The translations under genes were made by a program, and so were the position numbers. Shown here in pieces: positions 28,543 through 38,576 of a DNA stretch of 64,000 bases. Each line of letters opens with the position of its first letter. The stretch's first letter is position 1. The stretch comes from Ruegeria sp. 6PALISEP08 (GTDB lineage Bacteria > Pseudomonadota > Alphaproteobacteria > Rhodobacterales > Rhodobacteraceae). The stretch covers positions 372,001-436,000 of the forward strand of contig NZ_LGXZ01000001.1 of the NCBI RefSeq assembly GCF_001238295.1, given 5' to 3'. The notes beneath the pieces are model-generated. The model had not been told where the DNA came from. It saw nothing but the letters and a program-made list of their open reading frames with translations, and did not search any database.

Positions 28543-29943
28543 TTATTTCGCTGCCTCAGTGAGCCGCGCCAGGGTTTCATCCCGTCCCAGCACCAGCATC
28601 ATGTCAAAAACCGAAGGTGTTACGGCCCGGCCTGCCAGTGCGGCCCGTAGCGGACCCGCGAGCTTGCCGAACTTGAGCTCCTTTGACTCTGCAAAGGAAT
28701 TCAGGGCCTCCTCCAGTTCGTTCCGGGACCAGCTAACATTTTGCAGCTGCGGCGTCAATTCCGACAGTATACCATCGGATACAGATGACAGTGCCGTCGC
28801 CGCCTTATCATCCAGGGCAATTGGGCGCTCAGTCAGTGCAAAATGCGCTTTTTCAAGGAGTTCCGGGAATGTACGTGCCCGATCCTTGAGGCAATACATC
28901 GCACGTTCCAAATCACCGGATTGTGTCGAGGTGAGAGCAGGAAGGTCCGCTGCCGCGAGGTAATCCTCAATTTCTTGCCGCAGTGCGGCATCTTCTGAGG
29001 TGGCAATATGCTGGCCGCAGAGATTCTCCAGCTTTTTCAAATCGAAACGGGCCGGGCTTTTGCCGATTCCGTCCAGATCAAACCATTCTTTTGCCTGAGC
29101 ATCCGTAAAGAACTCGTCGTCACCGTGACTCCAGCCCAAACGAGCCAGGTAATTGCGCATTCCAGCCGCGGGATAGCCCATGGCCTGATATTCCTGCGCA
29201 CCTAGCGCACCATGACGTTTCGAAAGTTTCTTGCCGTCAGGTCCGTGAATCAGCGGGATGTGCGCCCAGACCGGAACGTCCCAGCCCATCGCCTCATAGA
29301 TCATCATCTGGCGCGCTGCGTTGTTCAGGTGATCGTCGCCGCGAATAACATGGGTGACGCCCATGTCATGATCATCGACCACCACCGCCAGCATGTAGAC
29401 AGGTGTGCCATCCGAGCGCAGCAGGATCATGTCGTCCAGTTGATCGTTGCGGATGGTGACATCGCCTTGAACCTGATCACGGATGACGGTCGCCCCGTCC
29501 TGCGGAACCTTGATACGGATGACGAACGGCACATCGGGATGTGTCGTCGGATCGGCGTCGCGCCAGGGGCTTCGGAACAGGGTCGATTTCCCTTCGGCGC
29601 GCGCCTGTTCGCGGAATGCAGCGATTTCCTCCTGAGTCGAGAAACACTTGTACGCCTTACCCTTGGACAGCAGTTGATGGGCAACCTCAGCATGGCGGCT
29701 TGCGCCGTCGAACTGGCTGATCACTTCACCGTCATGGTCCAGACCCAGCCATGCCATGCCCTGAAGGATTGCGGCAGTTGCTTCGGGGGTCGAGCGTTCG
29801 CGGTCGGTGTCTTCAATCCGCAACAGGAACTTGCCGCCACGGCCCCGAGCGTAGAGCCAATTGAACAGCGCGGTGCGCGCGCCGCCGATATGCAGAAAAC
29901 CGGTGGGTGAGGGGGCAAAACGAGTGACGACCTGGTCGGACAT
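28543..29943 (-). CDS. gltX: Glutamyl-tRNA synthetase
   Basis: 466 residues charging tRNA-Glu, and probably also tRNA-Gln by way of the GatCAB route in this group. The class I signatures are [22 protein letters not shown] (HIGH) at residues 8-29 and [10 protein letters not shown] (KMSKS) near residue 245. The C-terminal anticodon-binding domain contains [17 protein letters not shown]. The start ATG at 29943 begins the conserved [15 protein letters not shown]; frame extends upstream without family similarity. It is divergent from comEC across 78 bp. Confidence 0.96.
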   Translation of the reverse strand: MSDQVVTRFAPSPTGFLHIGGARTALFNWLYARGRGGKFLLRIEDTDRERSTPEATAAILQGMAWLGLDHDGEVISQFDGASRHAEVAHQLLSKGKAYKCFSTQEEIAAFREQARAEGKSTLFRSPWRDADPTTHPDVPFVIRIKVPQDGATVIRDQVQGDVTIRNDQLDDMILLRSDGTPVYMLAVVVDDHDMGVTHVIRGDDHLNNAARQMMIYEAMGWDVPVWAHIPLIHGPDGKKLSKRHGALGAQEYQAMGYPAAGMRNYLARLGWSHGDDEFFTDAQAKEWFDLDGIGKSPARFDLKKLENLCGQHIATSEDAALRQEIEDYLAAADLPALTSTQSGDLERAMYCLKDRARTFPELLEKAHFALTERPIALDDKAATALSSVSDGILSELTPQLQNVSWSRNELEEALNSFAESKELKFGKLAGPLRAALAGRAVTPSVFDMMLVLGRDETLARLTEAAK

Positions 29944-30021
29944 GGTGGGGATTAACCTTTTGGTAACCGTATCTGGCATAGATTGACGCCTGTCTAACGA
30001 GCCCGAAGGACGGGGGCAACC

Positions 30022-32070
30022 ATGCGTGTTCTTACACGGGTTGAGGCCGCGCTGCTGCACCAGACAGGGTACCTGTTCCCATGGACACCGGTCTTACTGG
30101 CAACGGGAATTGGCCTGTATTTCAACATCCGGTCAGAGCCCGCGTTGCCGGAATACGCAGGTCTGGTCTGTCTGTGCCTGGCACTTATCGTTTTGCGCCG
30201 CTGGCTTCCGCCGGGGGTGGGGTCGTTGACCATCGGGGGGGCGCTGATCGCTGCCGGTTTCTGCCTGGCAGGTGCTCGCGCCCATATGGTGGCAGAACCG
30301 GTTCTGTCATGGCGATATTATGGCCCTGTCGAGGGGAGGGTCGTCGCCATGGATCGGTCTGCCTCGGATGCGTTGCGGTTGACGCTCGATCAGGTACGTA
30401 TAGGGGACGTGCCGCAGGAGCGAAGGCCGCAGCGCATCCGTCTTTCCGTGCATGCCCCAACAGGACCAATCGCACCGGGGCAAAGGATCATGACAACGGC
30501 GCATCTGTCTCCGCCACAAGGCCCGGTTGAGCCCGGCGGGTTCGATTTCCGCCGCCATGCCTGGTTCCAGAGTTTAGGCGCGGTGGGGTACACCCGCGTC
30601 CCTGTTTTAACCATCGCGCCAGCGTCAGACGGGATCGAAGGCGTTCGGCTAACCGCCATACGCATGGCCATTTCCGAGCGCGTGAAAGAAGTTCTTCCGG
30701 GGGAAATCGGTGGTTTTGCTGCTGCTGTGACCACCGGAGATCGCAGTGGCATGGGACAAGAGACGCTGTCGTCGCTGCGGGCTTCAAACCTGGCGCATTT
30801 GCTGGCCATATCGGGGCTGCATATGGGGCTGCTGACGGGATTCGTTTTTGTGGCCTGCCGCATCGGTCTGTCGCTCATCCCACCGCTTGCGCTGCGGGTA
30901 CCAGTTCGAAAGGTGGCTGCTGTGTGTGCGTTGCTTGCGGCGACCATCTATCTAATGTTGTCCGGGGGAAATGTCGCCACCGAGCGCGCCTTTGTCATGG
31001 TCACGGTCATGTTGGGCGCCGTGCTGATCGACCGTCGGGCTATATCACTGCGTGCTGTGGCCGTTGCGGCGGTGATCGTCCTGATCCTCAGACCAGAATC
31101 ACTGCTGAGCCCGGGATTTCAGATGTCATTTGCTGCCACCACCGCACTGGTCGCCGTGTTCGGAGCGCTGCGCGAATTTGGTTCCATGCCCGGACCGAAA
31201 TGGCTCAAACCGGTGGTGGGCGTTCTGATGTCCTCGGCTATAGCAGGGATTGCAACTGCTCCGATCGGTGCCGCGCATTTTAACACCATGTCGCACTACG
31301 GGCTTTTGGCGAACCTGCTCTCTGTTCCGGTCATGGGTTTGTTTGTTGTCCCGGCGGCGGTGGTTGCCGCGTTACTGGCTCCTCTGGGGCTCGAGGCGAT
31401 TCCCCTGACGGTGATGGGCTGGGCCCTGCACTGGATATTGACGGTGTCGCATTGGGTTTCGAACCTGGATGGCGCACAGGGTTATGTAGTTGGTCCGCCG
31501 TGGTACATTCTGCCTCTTATCGCGTTGGGCGCTTTGTGGACCGCGTTGTGGCAAGGACACGCGCGGTGGGTTGGGGTGGGGCCTGTTCTTGCGGGTTTTC
31601 TGTTGTGGACCGAAGGGCAACGTCCTGACGTCCTGATCGCCGAGACCGGAGGGTTGGTGGGGGTGATGACCGAACAAGGCCGCGCGCTGAGCAAAAACAA
31701 AGGCAGCGGGTTTGTCGCGACCGTCTGGTTGGAGAATGATGGGGACAGTGTCGATCAGTCTCAGGCGGCGCTCAGGTGGCCAGAGAAAAACGCGGTCCAA
31801 CGCTATCTGCTGAAGGAGCAGGAAATAATCCACCTGACCGGCAAACGGGCGGCAAACGGATTTAAAGAATGCAAGGAAAACCAGATCATCGTCTCTGCCA
31901 TAGCCCTCGATCTGCAAGGGCCATGCGGGGTGTTTGACCCGGATCGTTTGTATGAAACCGGCAGCCTTTCCGTTCTGGACGGTAAGCTGGTATCAAGTGC
32001 TGAGCTCACCGGGCGCAGGCTCTGGTCCCCGAACCCTGCCGGGGACCTCCGTTCCAGGCGAAATCAGTAG
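30022..32070 (+). CDS. comEC: ComEC/Rec2-type DNA-uptake channel protein
   Basis: 682 residues. It has two N-terminal hydrophobic helices and a soluble N-domain (~residues 70-195, with [22 protein letters not shown]). The Competence domain follows with many helices and the family block [22 protein letters not shown] at about residues 255-275, then [14 protein letters not shown]. The metallo-beta-lactamase domain of full-length Bacillus ComEC, with its HxHxDH motif, is absent. The C-terminal ~170 residues instead resemble the shortened, motif-free tail seen in alphaproteobacterial homologues. It would form the inner-membrane channel for single-stranded DNA. Its stop overlaps the convergent lexA stop by 7 bp. 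Confidence 0.87.
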   Translation: MRVLTRVEAALLHQTGYLFPWTPVLLATGIGLYFNIRSEPALPEYAGLVCLCLALIVLRRWLPPGVGSLTIGGALIAAGFCLAGARAHMVAEPVLSWRYYGPVEGRVVAMDRSASDALRLTLDQVRIGDVPQERRPQRIRLSVHAPTGPIAPGQRIMTTAHLSPPQGPVEPGGFDFRRHAWFQSLGAVGYTRVPVLTIAPASDGIEGVRLTAIRMAISERVKEVLPGEIGGFAAAVTTGDRSGMGQETLSSLRASNLAHLLAISGLHMGLLTGFVFVACRIGLSLIPPLALRVPVRKVAAVCALLAATIYLMLSGGNVATERAFVMVTVMLGAVLIDRRAISLRAVAVAAVIVLILRPESLLSPGFQMSFAATTALVAVFGALREFGSMPGPKWLKPVVGVLMSSAIAGIATAPIGAAHFNTMSHYGLLANLLSVPVMGLFVVPAAVVAALLAPLGLEAIPLTVMGWALHWILTVSHWVSNLDGAQGYVVGPPWYILPLIALGALWTALWQGHARWVGVGPVLAGFLLWTEGQRPDVLIAETGGLVGVMTEQGRALSKNKGSGFVATVWLENDGDSVDQSQAALRWPEKNAVQRYLLKEQEIIHLTGKRAANGFKECKENQIIVSAIALDLQGPCGVFDPDRLYETGSLSVLDGKLVSSAELTGRRLWSPNPAGDLRSRRNQ

Positions 32071-32762
32071 GTCCGGATCAGGCCCACAAGGCGGCCTTGC
32101 ACCTTGACCTTTTCCTCGGGCAGTACGCGCGTCTCGTAGACCGGGTTGGCAGCCTCGAGCGCGATGGCGTTGCCACGGCGAAAATACCGCTTCAACGTGG
32201 CTTCCTGATCTTCGACCAGCGCAACCACGATGTCGCCGTTGTCTGCGGTCGAAGTTTCCCGGATTACCACCACATCACCGTCGTTAATACCCGCGTCGAT
32301 CATCGAGTCTCCGCGGACCTCCAACGCGTAATGCTCACCCTTGCCGGAGACCATGGGGCCGGGGACGGCAACATGGTGCGAGACATGGCTGATGGCCTCA
32401 ATAGGAACACCGGCTGCGATCCGGCCCATGACCGGCAGCTCCAGCGCGTCTACCGAAACAGGTTCAACATTGGCTGGGCGGCGGCCTTCCGGTTTGTCAC
32501 CTTCGATCACACGGGGCGTGAACCCGGTTGTGGGTTCGCCACCCAGGCTTTCAGGAAGTTTCACAATCTCAATAGCACGGGCGCGATGGGCAAGGCGGCG
32601 GATAAACCCGCGCTCTTCCAGCGCGGTGATCAATCTGTGGATGCCGGATTTCGACCGCAGATCAAGCGCGGCCTTCATTTCGTCGAAACTGGGCGGAACA
32701 CCGTCCGCCTGCACGCGTTTGTGGATGAATTCCAGCAAATCCAATTGCTTCTTGGTCAGCAT
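32064..32762 (-). CDS. lexA: SOS repressor LexA
   Basis: 232 residues. The N-terminal winged helix-turn-helix ([26 protein letters not shown], then [19 protein letters not shown]) binds SOS boxes. The linker cleavage site Ala-Gly is in [11 protein letters not shown]. The serine of the self-cleavage dyad is in [15 protein letters not shown] and the lysine in ATLKRYFRR. RecA filaments stimulate cleavage after DNA damage. A textbook alphaproteobacterial SOS box lies 34 bp upstream of the ATG, so the gene is autoregulated. The length exceeds that of E. coli LexA by ~30 residues, in the linker, as usual for this class. Confidence 0.96.
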   Translation of the reverse strand: MLTKKQLDLLEFIHKRVQADGVPPSFDEMKAALDLRSKSGIHRLITALEERGFIRRLAHRARAIEIVKLPESLGGEPTTGFTPRVIEGDKPEGRRPANVEPVSVDALELPVMGRIAAGVPIEAISHVSHHVAVPGPMVSGKGEHYALEVRGDSMIDAGINDGDVVVIRETSTADNGDIVVALVEDQEATLKRYFRRGNAIALEAANPVYETRVLPEEKVKVQGRLVGLIRTY

Positions 32763-32795
32763 CGCTCACACCTCGTCGCTCATACGTTTTCTTTT

Positions 32796-32810
32796 GTTCT
32801 ACGCATGTTC
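32796..32810 (+). promoter_or_regulatory. LexA-binding SOS box (GTTC-N7-GTTC)
   Basis: GTTCTACGCATGTTC fits exactly the alphaproteobacterial direct-repeat SOS box GTTC-N7-GTTC. It is placed between the moeA stop and the lexA start, 34-48 bp before the lexA ATG, where it would cover the promoter. Confidence 0.9.
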
Positions 32811-32840
32811 ACGTTTTGTGTCAATGGATTTGAGAACATC

Positions 32841-34013
32841 TCAGATGGGCAGGTACTGAACCGTTTCTCCGATTTTTCGGGCGGGATCGTGCGGTTGGCG
32901 CATCAAAAGCGCGTTGGCCTGCGCCAGAACGCTGAGAAGCGAGCTGTCTTGATCCGCGCAAGCCGCAATGCCCGTTTCGCTCAGAACCGCGCGCATATAG
33001 TGCTCTCGCGGTCCGTTTTTCGACAAAGGCTCTGTGAGTTGCGCGGTACGGAAAGGCGGAACCACGTGGTCCAGCCCCAGCATTCGGCGCACCATAGGAG
33101 CCAGAAACAGATAGCAGCAGACCATGGCGCTGACCGGATTGCCCGGCAGACCGACCATTGCCGTTTCGCCGATACGCCCGGCCATCAGCGGTTTTCCCGG
33201 GCGCATTCGGATCTTGTAGAAGGACCGTTCCATCCCCAATCCCTGCGAAACATCCGAGACAAGGTCATAGTCACCAACAGACGCACCGCCGATTGTCACG
33301 ACAAGATCGGCCCCATGCGCCAGGCCAAACGCGGTTTCAAGCGAGGAAACGGTATCGCGCGCAATGGGCAGAACCCGCACCGTTGCCCCCAAGCCTTCAA
33401 GCAACGCCCGCAGGCCGAATGTGTTCGAGGCGATGATCTGATCCGGACCTGGCTCTTCCCCTGGCATAACCAGCTCATCACCGGTCGAAATCAGGGCGAT
33501 CACCGGTTTGCGCGCAACCGTGACGCGCGGGGTGTTCATTGCGGCCATCAGGGCCACATCCTCGGCTCGGATCAAACGCGGCGCTGAAATGGTTGTTCCA
33601 ATTTCAAAATCGACGCCAGCAGGACGGATATTTGTTTTAGGACCCGGATCGTCTGTGATCGTGATCAGGTCGCCACGCCGGTCGGTATCTTCCTGTATCA
33701 CCACAAAGTCCGCGCCCTCGGGCACTGGCGCACCAGTGAAGATGCGCACAGCCTGACCGGGGCCGACTTGGCCGTCAAACCGATGACCCGCCGCGGATTC
33801 GCCGACAACCTTAAACATGGCGTGCAACTCAACTTCGGCGGCTTTCACCGCATACCCATCCATCGACGAAGCGGCGAAAGGTGGCTGGTTCCGTCCCGCC
33901 ACAACATCTTGCGCCAAAACACGCCCGGCGGATTGTGCCAGAGGAACCTCTTCCGAAGGTAAGGGGCCCACCAGATCGAACAGCAGGGCGCGTGCCTCTT
34001 CGACTGTTATCAT
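32841..34013 (-). CDS. moeA: Molybdopterin molybdotransferase
   Basis: 390 residues inserting molybdate into adenylylated molybdopterin to finish molybdenum cofactor. Motifs: [17 protein letters not shown] near the N-terminus, [20 protein letters not shown], and the MogA-like core with [10 protein letters not shown] and [13 protein letters not shown]. The end shows GKPLMAGRI and [17 protein letters not shown]. Its start overlaps the moaC stop by 4 bp in the leftward run trpG-trpD-trpC-moaC-moeA. lexA follows after 78 bp with its own SOS-controlled promoter. Confidence 0.95.
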   Translation of the reverse strand: MITVEEARALLFDLVGPLPSEEVPLAQSAGRVLAQDVVAGRNQPPFAASSMDGYAVKAAEVELHAMFKVVGESAAGHRFDGQVGPGQAVRIFTGAPVPEGADFVVIQEDTDRRGDLITITDDPGPKTNIRPAGVDFEIGTTISAPRLIRAEDVALMAAMNTPRVTVARKPVIALISTGDELVMPGEEPGPDQIIASNTFGLRALLEGLGATVRVLPIARDTVSSLETAFGLAHGADLVVTIGGASVGDYDLVSDVSQGLGMERSFYKIRMRPGKPLMAGRIGETAMVGLPGNPVSAMVCCYLFLAPMVRRMLGLDHVVPPFRTAQLTEPLSKNGPREHYMRAVLSETGIAACADQDSSLLSVLAQANALLMRQPHDPARKIGETVQYLPI

Positions 34014-34486
34014 TTTGCCTCGTAACGCCCTGATTTTCCGCCGTCTTTCAGTAGAACACGGATGCCGCCAATCTCCATCGTTTTGTCGACGGCTTTGGTC
34101 ATGTCGTACACCGTCAATGCAGCGGTTGAGACAGCGGTCAGGGCTTCCATCTCGACACCTGTCTGTCCCGAGGTCTTGACCGTGGCCTCGATCTGAACAC
34201 CCGGCAGATCAGGATCAAGCGTCAATTCGACTGCCACTTTTGTAACAGGCAGAGGGTGGCACAGGGGGATAAGGTCTGGTGTCTTTTTCGCACCCATGAT
34301 GCCGGCCAGACGGGCAATGCCAAGGACATCACCCTTTTTCGCGCGACCTTCTGAAATGATTTCAAAGGTTTCCGCTGCCATCCTGATGTGCCCGGCAGCA
34401 ACGGCGACACGGTCGGTCACGTCTTTGTCCGACACATCAACCATATGCGCCTGACCTTGCGCGTCAAAATGGGTCAGCGGCATCAC
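34010..34486 (-). CDS. moaC: Cyclic pyranopterin monophosphate synthase
   Basis: 158 residues completing the first stage of molybdopterin synthesis by rearranging the MoaA product to cPMP. It shows [23 protein letters not shown], the conserved [17 protein letters not shown], and [29 protein letters not shown] with the active-site Lys and Asp. ATGA overlaps join it to trpC upstream and moeA downstream, so it is surely cotranscribed with both. moaA, which would supply its substrate, is not in the window. Confidence 0.96.
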   Translation of the reverse strand: MMPLTHFDAQGQAHMVDVSDKDVTDRVAVAAGHIRMAAETFEIISEGRAKKGDVLGIARLAGIMGAKKTPDLIPLCHPLPVTKVAVELTLDPDLPGVQIEATVKTSGQTGVEMEALTAVSTAALTVYDMTKAVDKTMEIGGIRVLLKDGGKSGRYEAK

Positions 34487-35295
34487 ATCACTCCGGGGAT
34501 CAGAGGGTTCGACAGGATATGACGCGTGGCGGCCTCGACATCGTCCTGACGCATCAGGCTTTCACCGATCAGGAAGCAACGGGCACCGTAGCGCGCAATG
34601 TCCTTCAGGTCATCCGGCGTTCCCAGACCGCTTTCACAGACAATGGTACGGTCTGCAGGCACCAGCTTGGACAAGCGCCGTGTGGTGTCGAGTGTGGTCT
34701 CGAAGGTTTTGAGATTGCGGTTGTTGATGCCGATCAACGGGCTTTTCAACTGGGCCGCGCGTTCCAGTTCCGCTTCGTCATGCACTTCGATCAGAACATC
34801 CATCTCCCAATCGAAGGCGGTCTGTTCCAACTCAGCCGCCTGATCGTCGCTGACGGATGCCATGATGATCAAAATACAATCAGCGCCCAGGGCGCGGGCT
34901 TCGACCACTTGATAGGGGTCATACATGAAATCCTTGCGCAAAGCGGGCAGGGATGTCGCCTCGCGCGCCTGCGTCAGGTATTCCTTTGCGCCTTGGAAGC
35001 TGGGGGTGTCGGTCAGCACGGACAAACATGCAGCGCCCCCGTCCTCATACGCTTTGGCCAGTACAGGCGGGTCGAAATCCGGGCGGATCAGACCCTTGGA
35101 TGGGCTGGCTTTCTTGACCTCGGCAATCAGGCCATAGCCTTGCCGGGATGCGGATTGCAAAGCTTTCGCAAAGCCACGGGTTTCTGATGCGGCCCGCGCC
35201 TCACCTTCCAGTGTTTCCAGGGGTTTTTGTGCCTTGTCGGCTGCGACCTCTTCCAGCTTGTAGGCTTTGATCTTGTCCAGAACGGTCTCGGTCAT
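34483..35295 (-). CDS. trpC: Indole-3-glycerol-phosphate synthase
   Basis: 270 residues closing the indole ring from CdRP. The TIM-barrel motifs are [21 protein letters not shown] (catalytic Lys), [30 protein letters not shown], and [19 protein letters not shown], followed by [12 protein letters not shown]. It is a stand-alone TrpC, not fused to TrpF as in Escherichia coli. It overlaps trpD upstream and moaC downstream by 4 bp each. Confidence 0.97.
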   Translation of the reverse strand: MTETVLDKIKAYKLEEVAADKAQKPLETLEGEARAASETRGFAKALQSASRQGYGLIAEVKKASPSKGLIRPDFDPPVLAKAYEDGGAACLSVLTDTPSFQGAKEYLTQAREATSLPALRKDFMYDPYQVVEARALGADCILIIMASVSDDQAAELEQTAFDWEMDVLIEVHDEAELERAAQLKSPLIGINNRNLKTFETTLDTTRRLSKLVPADRTIVCESGLGTPDDLKDIARYGARCFLIGESLMRQDDVEAATRHILSNPLIPGVM

Positions 35296-36311
35296 GCGGC
35301 TTCCTGTGTCTTGCGGGCCAGAGCGGCGATTTTGTCTTTGGCTTTGCCGCTGTCGATGCTCTCGGCGGCCATGGTGACACCTTCGCGAAGATCGTTTGCA
35401 GCTTCGGCCACGACCAAAGCAGCAGCCGAATTCAGCAGCACGGCGTCACGATAAGCGGACGGGGCACCATCCAGCAGTGCGCGGAAAGCCACTGCGTTTT
35501 CTTCCGGAGTTCCGCCGATGATATCTTCGAACGGATGAACCGGCAGACCAGCGTCTTCGGGGTGCAGTTCAACCTCTTTGATCGTGCCGTCCTCCAGTGC
35601 AGCGACCCAGCTTATGCCTGTGATCGTGAGTTCATCCGTCCCGTCCGAGCCGTGCACCAGCCACGCGCGGTCTGAACCCAGCAGACCAAGCGTTTCGGCC
35701 ATCGGGCGGATCAGGTCGCGACTAAACGCGCCGGTCAATTGCCGTTTGACGCCAGCGGGATTGGTCAGGGGGCCAAGAATGTTGAAGATCGTGCGCGTGC
35801 CCAGCTCCTGGCGTGATGGCATCACATGGGCAATGGCCGGATGATGCATCGGGGCCATCATGAAGCCAATGCCGACGTCTTTCAAAGCGTTCTCAACAAC
35901 TTGCGGACCAACCATGACGTTGATACCCATCTGACCCAAAGCGTCCGCCGCACCGGATTTTGAACTCAGGTTGCGATTGCCGTGTTTGGCGACCGTGACT
36001 CCGGCACCGGAGACGACAAAAGCTGTCGCGGTCGAAATATTCAGAGTGCCTTTTCCATCTCCGCCCGTGCCCACAATATCCATCGCCCCGTCGGGTGCCG
36101 ACACGGCGTTGCATTTCGAACGCATCACTGCGGCGGCCGCGGCGTATTCGTCGACTGTCTCGCCGCGTGTCCGCATGGCCATCAGCAATCCGCCGATCTG
36201 GCTGGGCGTGGCTTCGCCCTCGAATAGAATGGCAAAGGCTTTTTCAGCTTCATCACGAGTCAATGGGCGATCGGCAGCGGCCCCGATCAGCGGTTTAAGC
36301 GCGTCGCTCAT
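35292..36311 (-). CDS. trpD: Anthranilate phosphoribosyltransferase
   Basis: 339 residues transferring phosphoribose from PRPP to anthranilate. The PRPP motif [22 protein letters not shown] lies near residues 78-99, followed by [26 protein letters not shown] and [38 protein letters not shown]. Length is standard. It is separate from trpG, but their coding regions overlap by 4 bp, as does its stop with the trpC start. Confidence 0.97.
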   Translation of the reverse strand: MSDALKPLIGAAADRPLTRDEAEKAFAILFEGEATPSQIGGLLMAMRTRGETVDEYAAAAAVMRSKCNAVSAPDGAMDIVGTGGDGKGTLNISTATAFVVSGAGVTVAKHGNRNLSSKSGAADALGQMGINVMVGPQVVENALKDVGIGFMMAPMHHPAIAHVMPSRQELGTRTIFNILGPLTNPAGVKRQLTGAFSRDLIRPMAETLGLLGSDRAWLVHGSDGTDELTITGISWVAALEDGTIKEVELHPEDAGLPVHPFEDIIGGTPEENAVAFRALLDGAPSAYRDAVLLNSAAALVVAEAANDLREGVTMAAESIDSGKAKDKIAALARKTQEAA

Positions 36312-36889
36312 GCGGGGACTTTCAGTTCTTGCAGGAAGTTCTTGAGTAGGGCGTGACCATGCTCGGATGCGATGGACTCAGGGTGGAACTGCACGCCGTG
36401 GATGGGCAGTTCTTTGTGCTGCAGGCCCATGATGGTGCCATCTTCCAGCTCGGCCGTGATCTCAAGGCATTCGGGCAGGGTTTCGCGTTCCACGATCAGC
36501 GAATGGTACCGCGTTGCCTCAAAGGGTGAGGGCAAACCGGCAAACAGGCCTTTACCTGTGTGGTTCATGGTGCCCATTTTGCCGTGCACGATCTCGTGGC
36601 AGCGCACCACTTTACCGCCAAAAACCTGACCGATGGTTTGGTGGCCAAGGCAAACCCCCAACAATGGTGTTCTGGTTTCAGCGGCAGCTTCGGTCAGCAC
36701 AAGGCATATCCCCGCCTGATCCGGGTCGCAGGGGCCTGGGCTCAGCAGTATTCCGGCGGGGTTCATCGCCATCGCTTCCTGCACATCCAGCGCATCATTT
36801 CGGCGAATGACCATTTCGGCACCAAGTTCGCCTAAATAATGTACCAAATTGTAGGTAAACGAATCGTAGTTGTCGATCAGCAGCAGCAT
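36308..36889 (-). CDS. trpG: Anthranilate synthase glutamine amidotransferase subunit
   Basis: 193 residues supplying ammonia from glutamine to TrpE. It is a class I amidotransferase with the triad Cys in [17 protein letters not shown] and His-Glu in [14 protein letters not shown]. The N-terminus [18 protein letters not shown] is typical. It is the first gene of the leftward trpGDC-moaC-moeA run; its promoter must lie in the 199 bp before the divergent gene at 37089. I see no leader peptide rich in Trp codons and no clear attenuator there. Its partner gene trpE lies 1.7 kb away behind a gene on the other strand. Confidence 0.96.
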   Translation of the reverse strand: MLLLIDNYDSFTYNLVHYLGELGAEMVIRRNDALDVQEAMAMNPAGILLSPGPCDPDQAGICLVLTEAAAETRTPLLGVCLGHQTIGQVFGGKVVRCHEIVHGKMGTMNHTGKGLFAGLPSPFEATRYHSLIVERETLPECLEITAELEDGTIMGLQHKELPIHGVQFHPESIASEHGHALLKNFLQELKVPA

Positions 36890-37088
36890 ATGGGCACTTA
36901 TCTTCGCTTGGGCATTTCAGGCTGGCGATGCAGCCCCGGGCCACGGTATAATGTCCGCACATACATGCTCAGGCTTGAGCGGCAGCGTCAAGAGGACATA
37001 CCGTTTCTGACGCGTCCTATTGGCCGAGCGTCACATCAGATGGCGCAGAGCTGGACGAGGCAGAGAAAAGAGGCGAAAGGCAGGAAAT

Positions 37089-38504
37089 ATGGGCGGATTT
37101 TTCGGAGGAATGATCGCTGGGGCGATCGTTGTTTTGATCTTGGGCGTGGTTGTGTCGCTTAAGACGCCGATGGCCAATACGCCGGTTGTCTCAACCCAAG
37201 CGCCGGCACCGACGATTTCTGAAACACCTGAGGCGCCGACTGAGGTGGCCGAAGCGGTTTCTGATGCCGATCTGGTGGAACTGGCGCCCAGTGCGCTGGA
37301 AGTCGCCGATGACGCTACTGAGGAATTGGCCGATCTGTCGGGGCTGGAAGCGTCGTCAGATACTCAACCGGTTGTTGATGAGGCAGCTGAGGTCGTGGAC
37401 GAACCCGAGGCCGCAGATGTAACTGAAGTGTCCGTTGTAACCGAAGCACCCGCTGCTCCGCCGGAACCCAGCCTGGCTCCATCTGTTCCGCAGGACGAAG
37501 CTATACCAGCCGTGATCGACGATACACCAACCCCGCCCACGGAAGAACCCGAGACAACAGAGGTTGCACTTCTTCAACCGGAACAAGACCCTTTGCCACA
37601 AACGGCGGATACCGAAGAGGAAAACCCGTTTGAAAGCAGCCCGATTGCGGTGGAAGGGGATGAAGACACTCTGCCACGCAAGTTGCCGCGCATCGCAGCG
37701 CTGCCCCAGATCGGTAGTGAACAGCAGGCAAGTGGCAGTTCAACGGTTGGAACACGTGTGGTTCCATTGACAGAACGGAATGAGGAGCCGGTGGTCGAGG
37801 AAGCATCGGCAGAACAACCGATACCATCGGGCAAGCCAATCGAACGCTATGCGGTAAAGTTTGAGAACCCTGAATCCAAACCGTTGATGTCCATCATTCT
37901 GATCGATGACGAAGGCGCGTTCGGGACCGAAGCACTGCAGGATTTTCCATATCCGATCAGCTTTGCCGTGAATCCTTCTGACCCTGATGCAGCGGAAAAG
38001 ATGGCGCGGCACCGCGCGGCCGGGTTTGAAGTCATGGCCCTTGCTGATTTGCCTGAGGCGGCGACCGCTCAGGATGCCGAGGTTTCCCTGTCTGTCTGGC
38101 TGGATACTCTGCCCGAAACCGTCGGCATTCTGGAAGGGGTGAACAGCGGAATTCACGGCAACCGCAAACTGGCTGATCAGGTTGCAGAAATTGCCGCCGG
38201 GACTGGCCGGGGATTGATCACGCAGGACAACGGGTTGAACACCGTGCAGAAACTGGCAGCCCGAAACGGTACGCCATCGGGTGTTGTGTTCCGTGACATA
38301 GATGGCGCGCGTCAGGACCCTAAAGTCATGCGTCGTTTCCTGGATCAGGCGGCGTTCCGCGCCGGGCAGGAAGGCGCTGTGGTCATGCTGGGTCGGGTGC
38401 GCCCCGAAACGATCTCGGCCCTGTTGCTTTGGGGGTTGGAAGACCGGGGTAACCGCGTGGCCATGGCCCCGATTTCGGCGGTCATGATGAAACAGGTGCA
38501 GTAA
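37089..38504 (+). CDS. Divergent polysaccharide deacetylase (YibQ-like) with long acidic linker
   Basis: 471 residues. An N-terminal glycine-rich membrane anchor (GGFFGGMIAGAIVVLILGVVVSL) is followed by ~230 residues of low-complexity linker rich in Ala, Pro, Glu, Asp, Val and Thr. The C-terminal ~210-residue domain begins at KPLMSIILIDDEGAFG. The pattern IILIDD, ISFAVNPSDPDA, GFEVMALADLPE and GLITQDNGLNT matches the YibQ/DUF610 branch of the NodB fold, proposed to act on cell-envelope polysaccharide. The start at 37089 (with an AGGA-type ribosome site) is chosen because it opens at the anchor. It sits between trpG and trpE, divergent from one and convergent with the other. Confidence 0.8.
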   Translation: MGGFFGGMIAGAIVVLILGVVVSLKTPMANTPVVSTQAPAPTISETPEAPTEVAEAVSDADLVELAPSALEVADDATEELADLSGLEASSDTQPVVDEAAEVVDEPEAADVTEVSVVTEAPAAPPEPSLAPSVPQDEAIPAVIDDTPTPPTEEPETTEVALLQPEQDPLPQTADTEEENPFESSPIAVEGDEDTLPRKLPRIAALPQIGSEQQASGSSTVGTRVVPLTERNEEPVVEEASAEQPIPSGKPIERYAVKFENPESKPLMSIILIDDEGAFGTEALQDFPYPISFAVNPSDPDAAEKMARHRAAGFEVMALADLPEAATAQDAEVSLSVWLDTLPETVGILEGVNSGIHGNRKLADQVAEIAAGTGRGLITQDNGLNTVQKLAARNGTPSGVVFRDIDGARQDPKVMRRFLDQAAFRAGQEGAVVMLGRVRPETISALLLWGLEDRGNRVAMAPISAVMMKQVQ

Positions 38505-38535
38505 GCTGCACGACGCAAAATCGAAGTCGTATCGA

Positions 38536-38572
38536 AAAAAGGGCGGCGATCTTCTGATCTGCCGCCCTTTTT
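38536..38572. terminator. Bidirectional terminator between the deacetylase-like gene and trpE
   Basis: AAAAAGGGCGGC (38536-38547) pairs over 12 bp with GCCGCCCTTTTT (38561-38572) around a 13-base loop. With its A- and T-tracts it can stop transcripts from both sides. Confidence 0.92.
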
Positions 38573-38576
38573 CCGT

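Noticed and set aside
27452..28963. 503-codon open frame on the plus strand
   Set aside because: It is antisense to gltA and the end of gltX. Composition is typical of the shadow frame of a GC-rich gene, with no domain or ribosome site.
32097..33587. 496-codon open frame on the plus strand
   Set aside because: Antisense to lexA and moeA, both of which are certain; His/Arg/Gln-rich shadow translation.
36890..37088. Tryptophan attenuator before trpG
   Set aside because: No Trp-codon leader peptide and no competing hairpins could be found.
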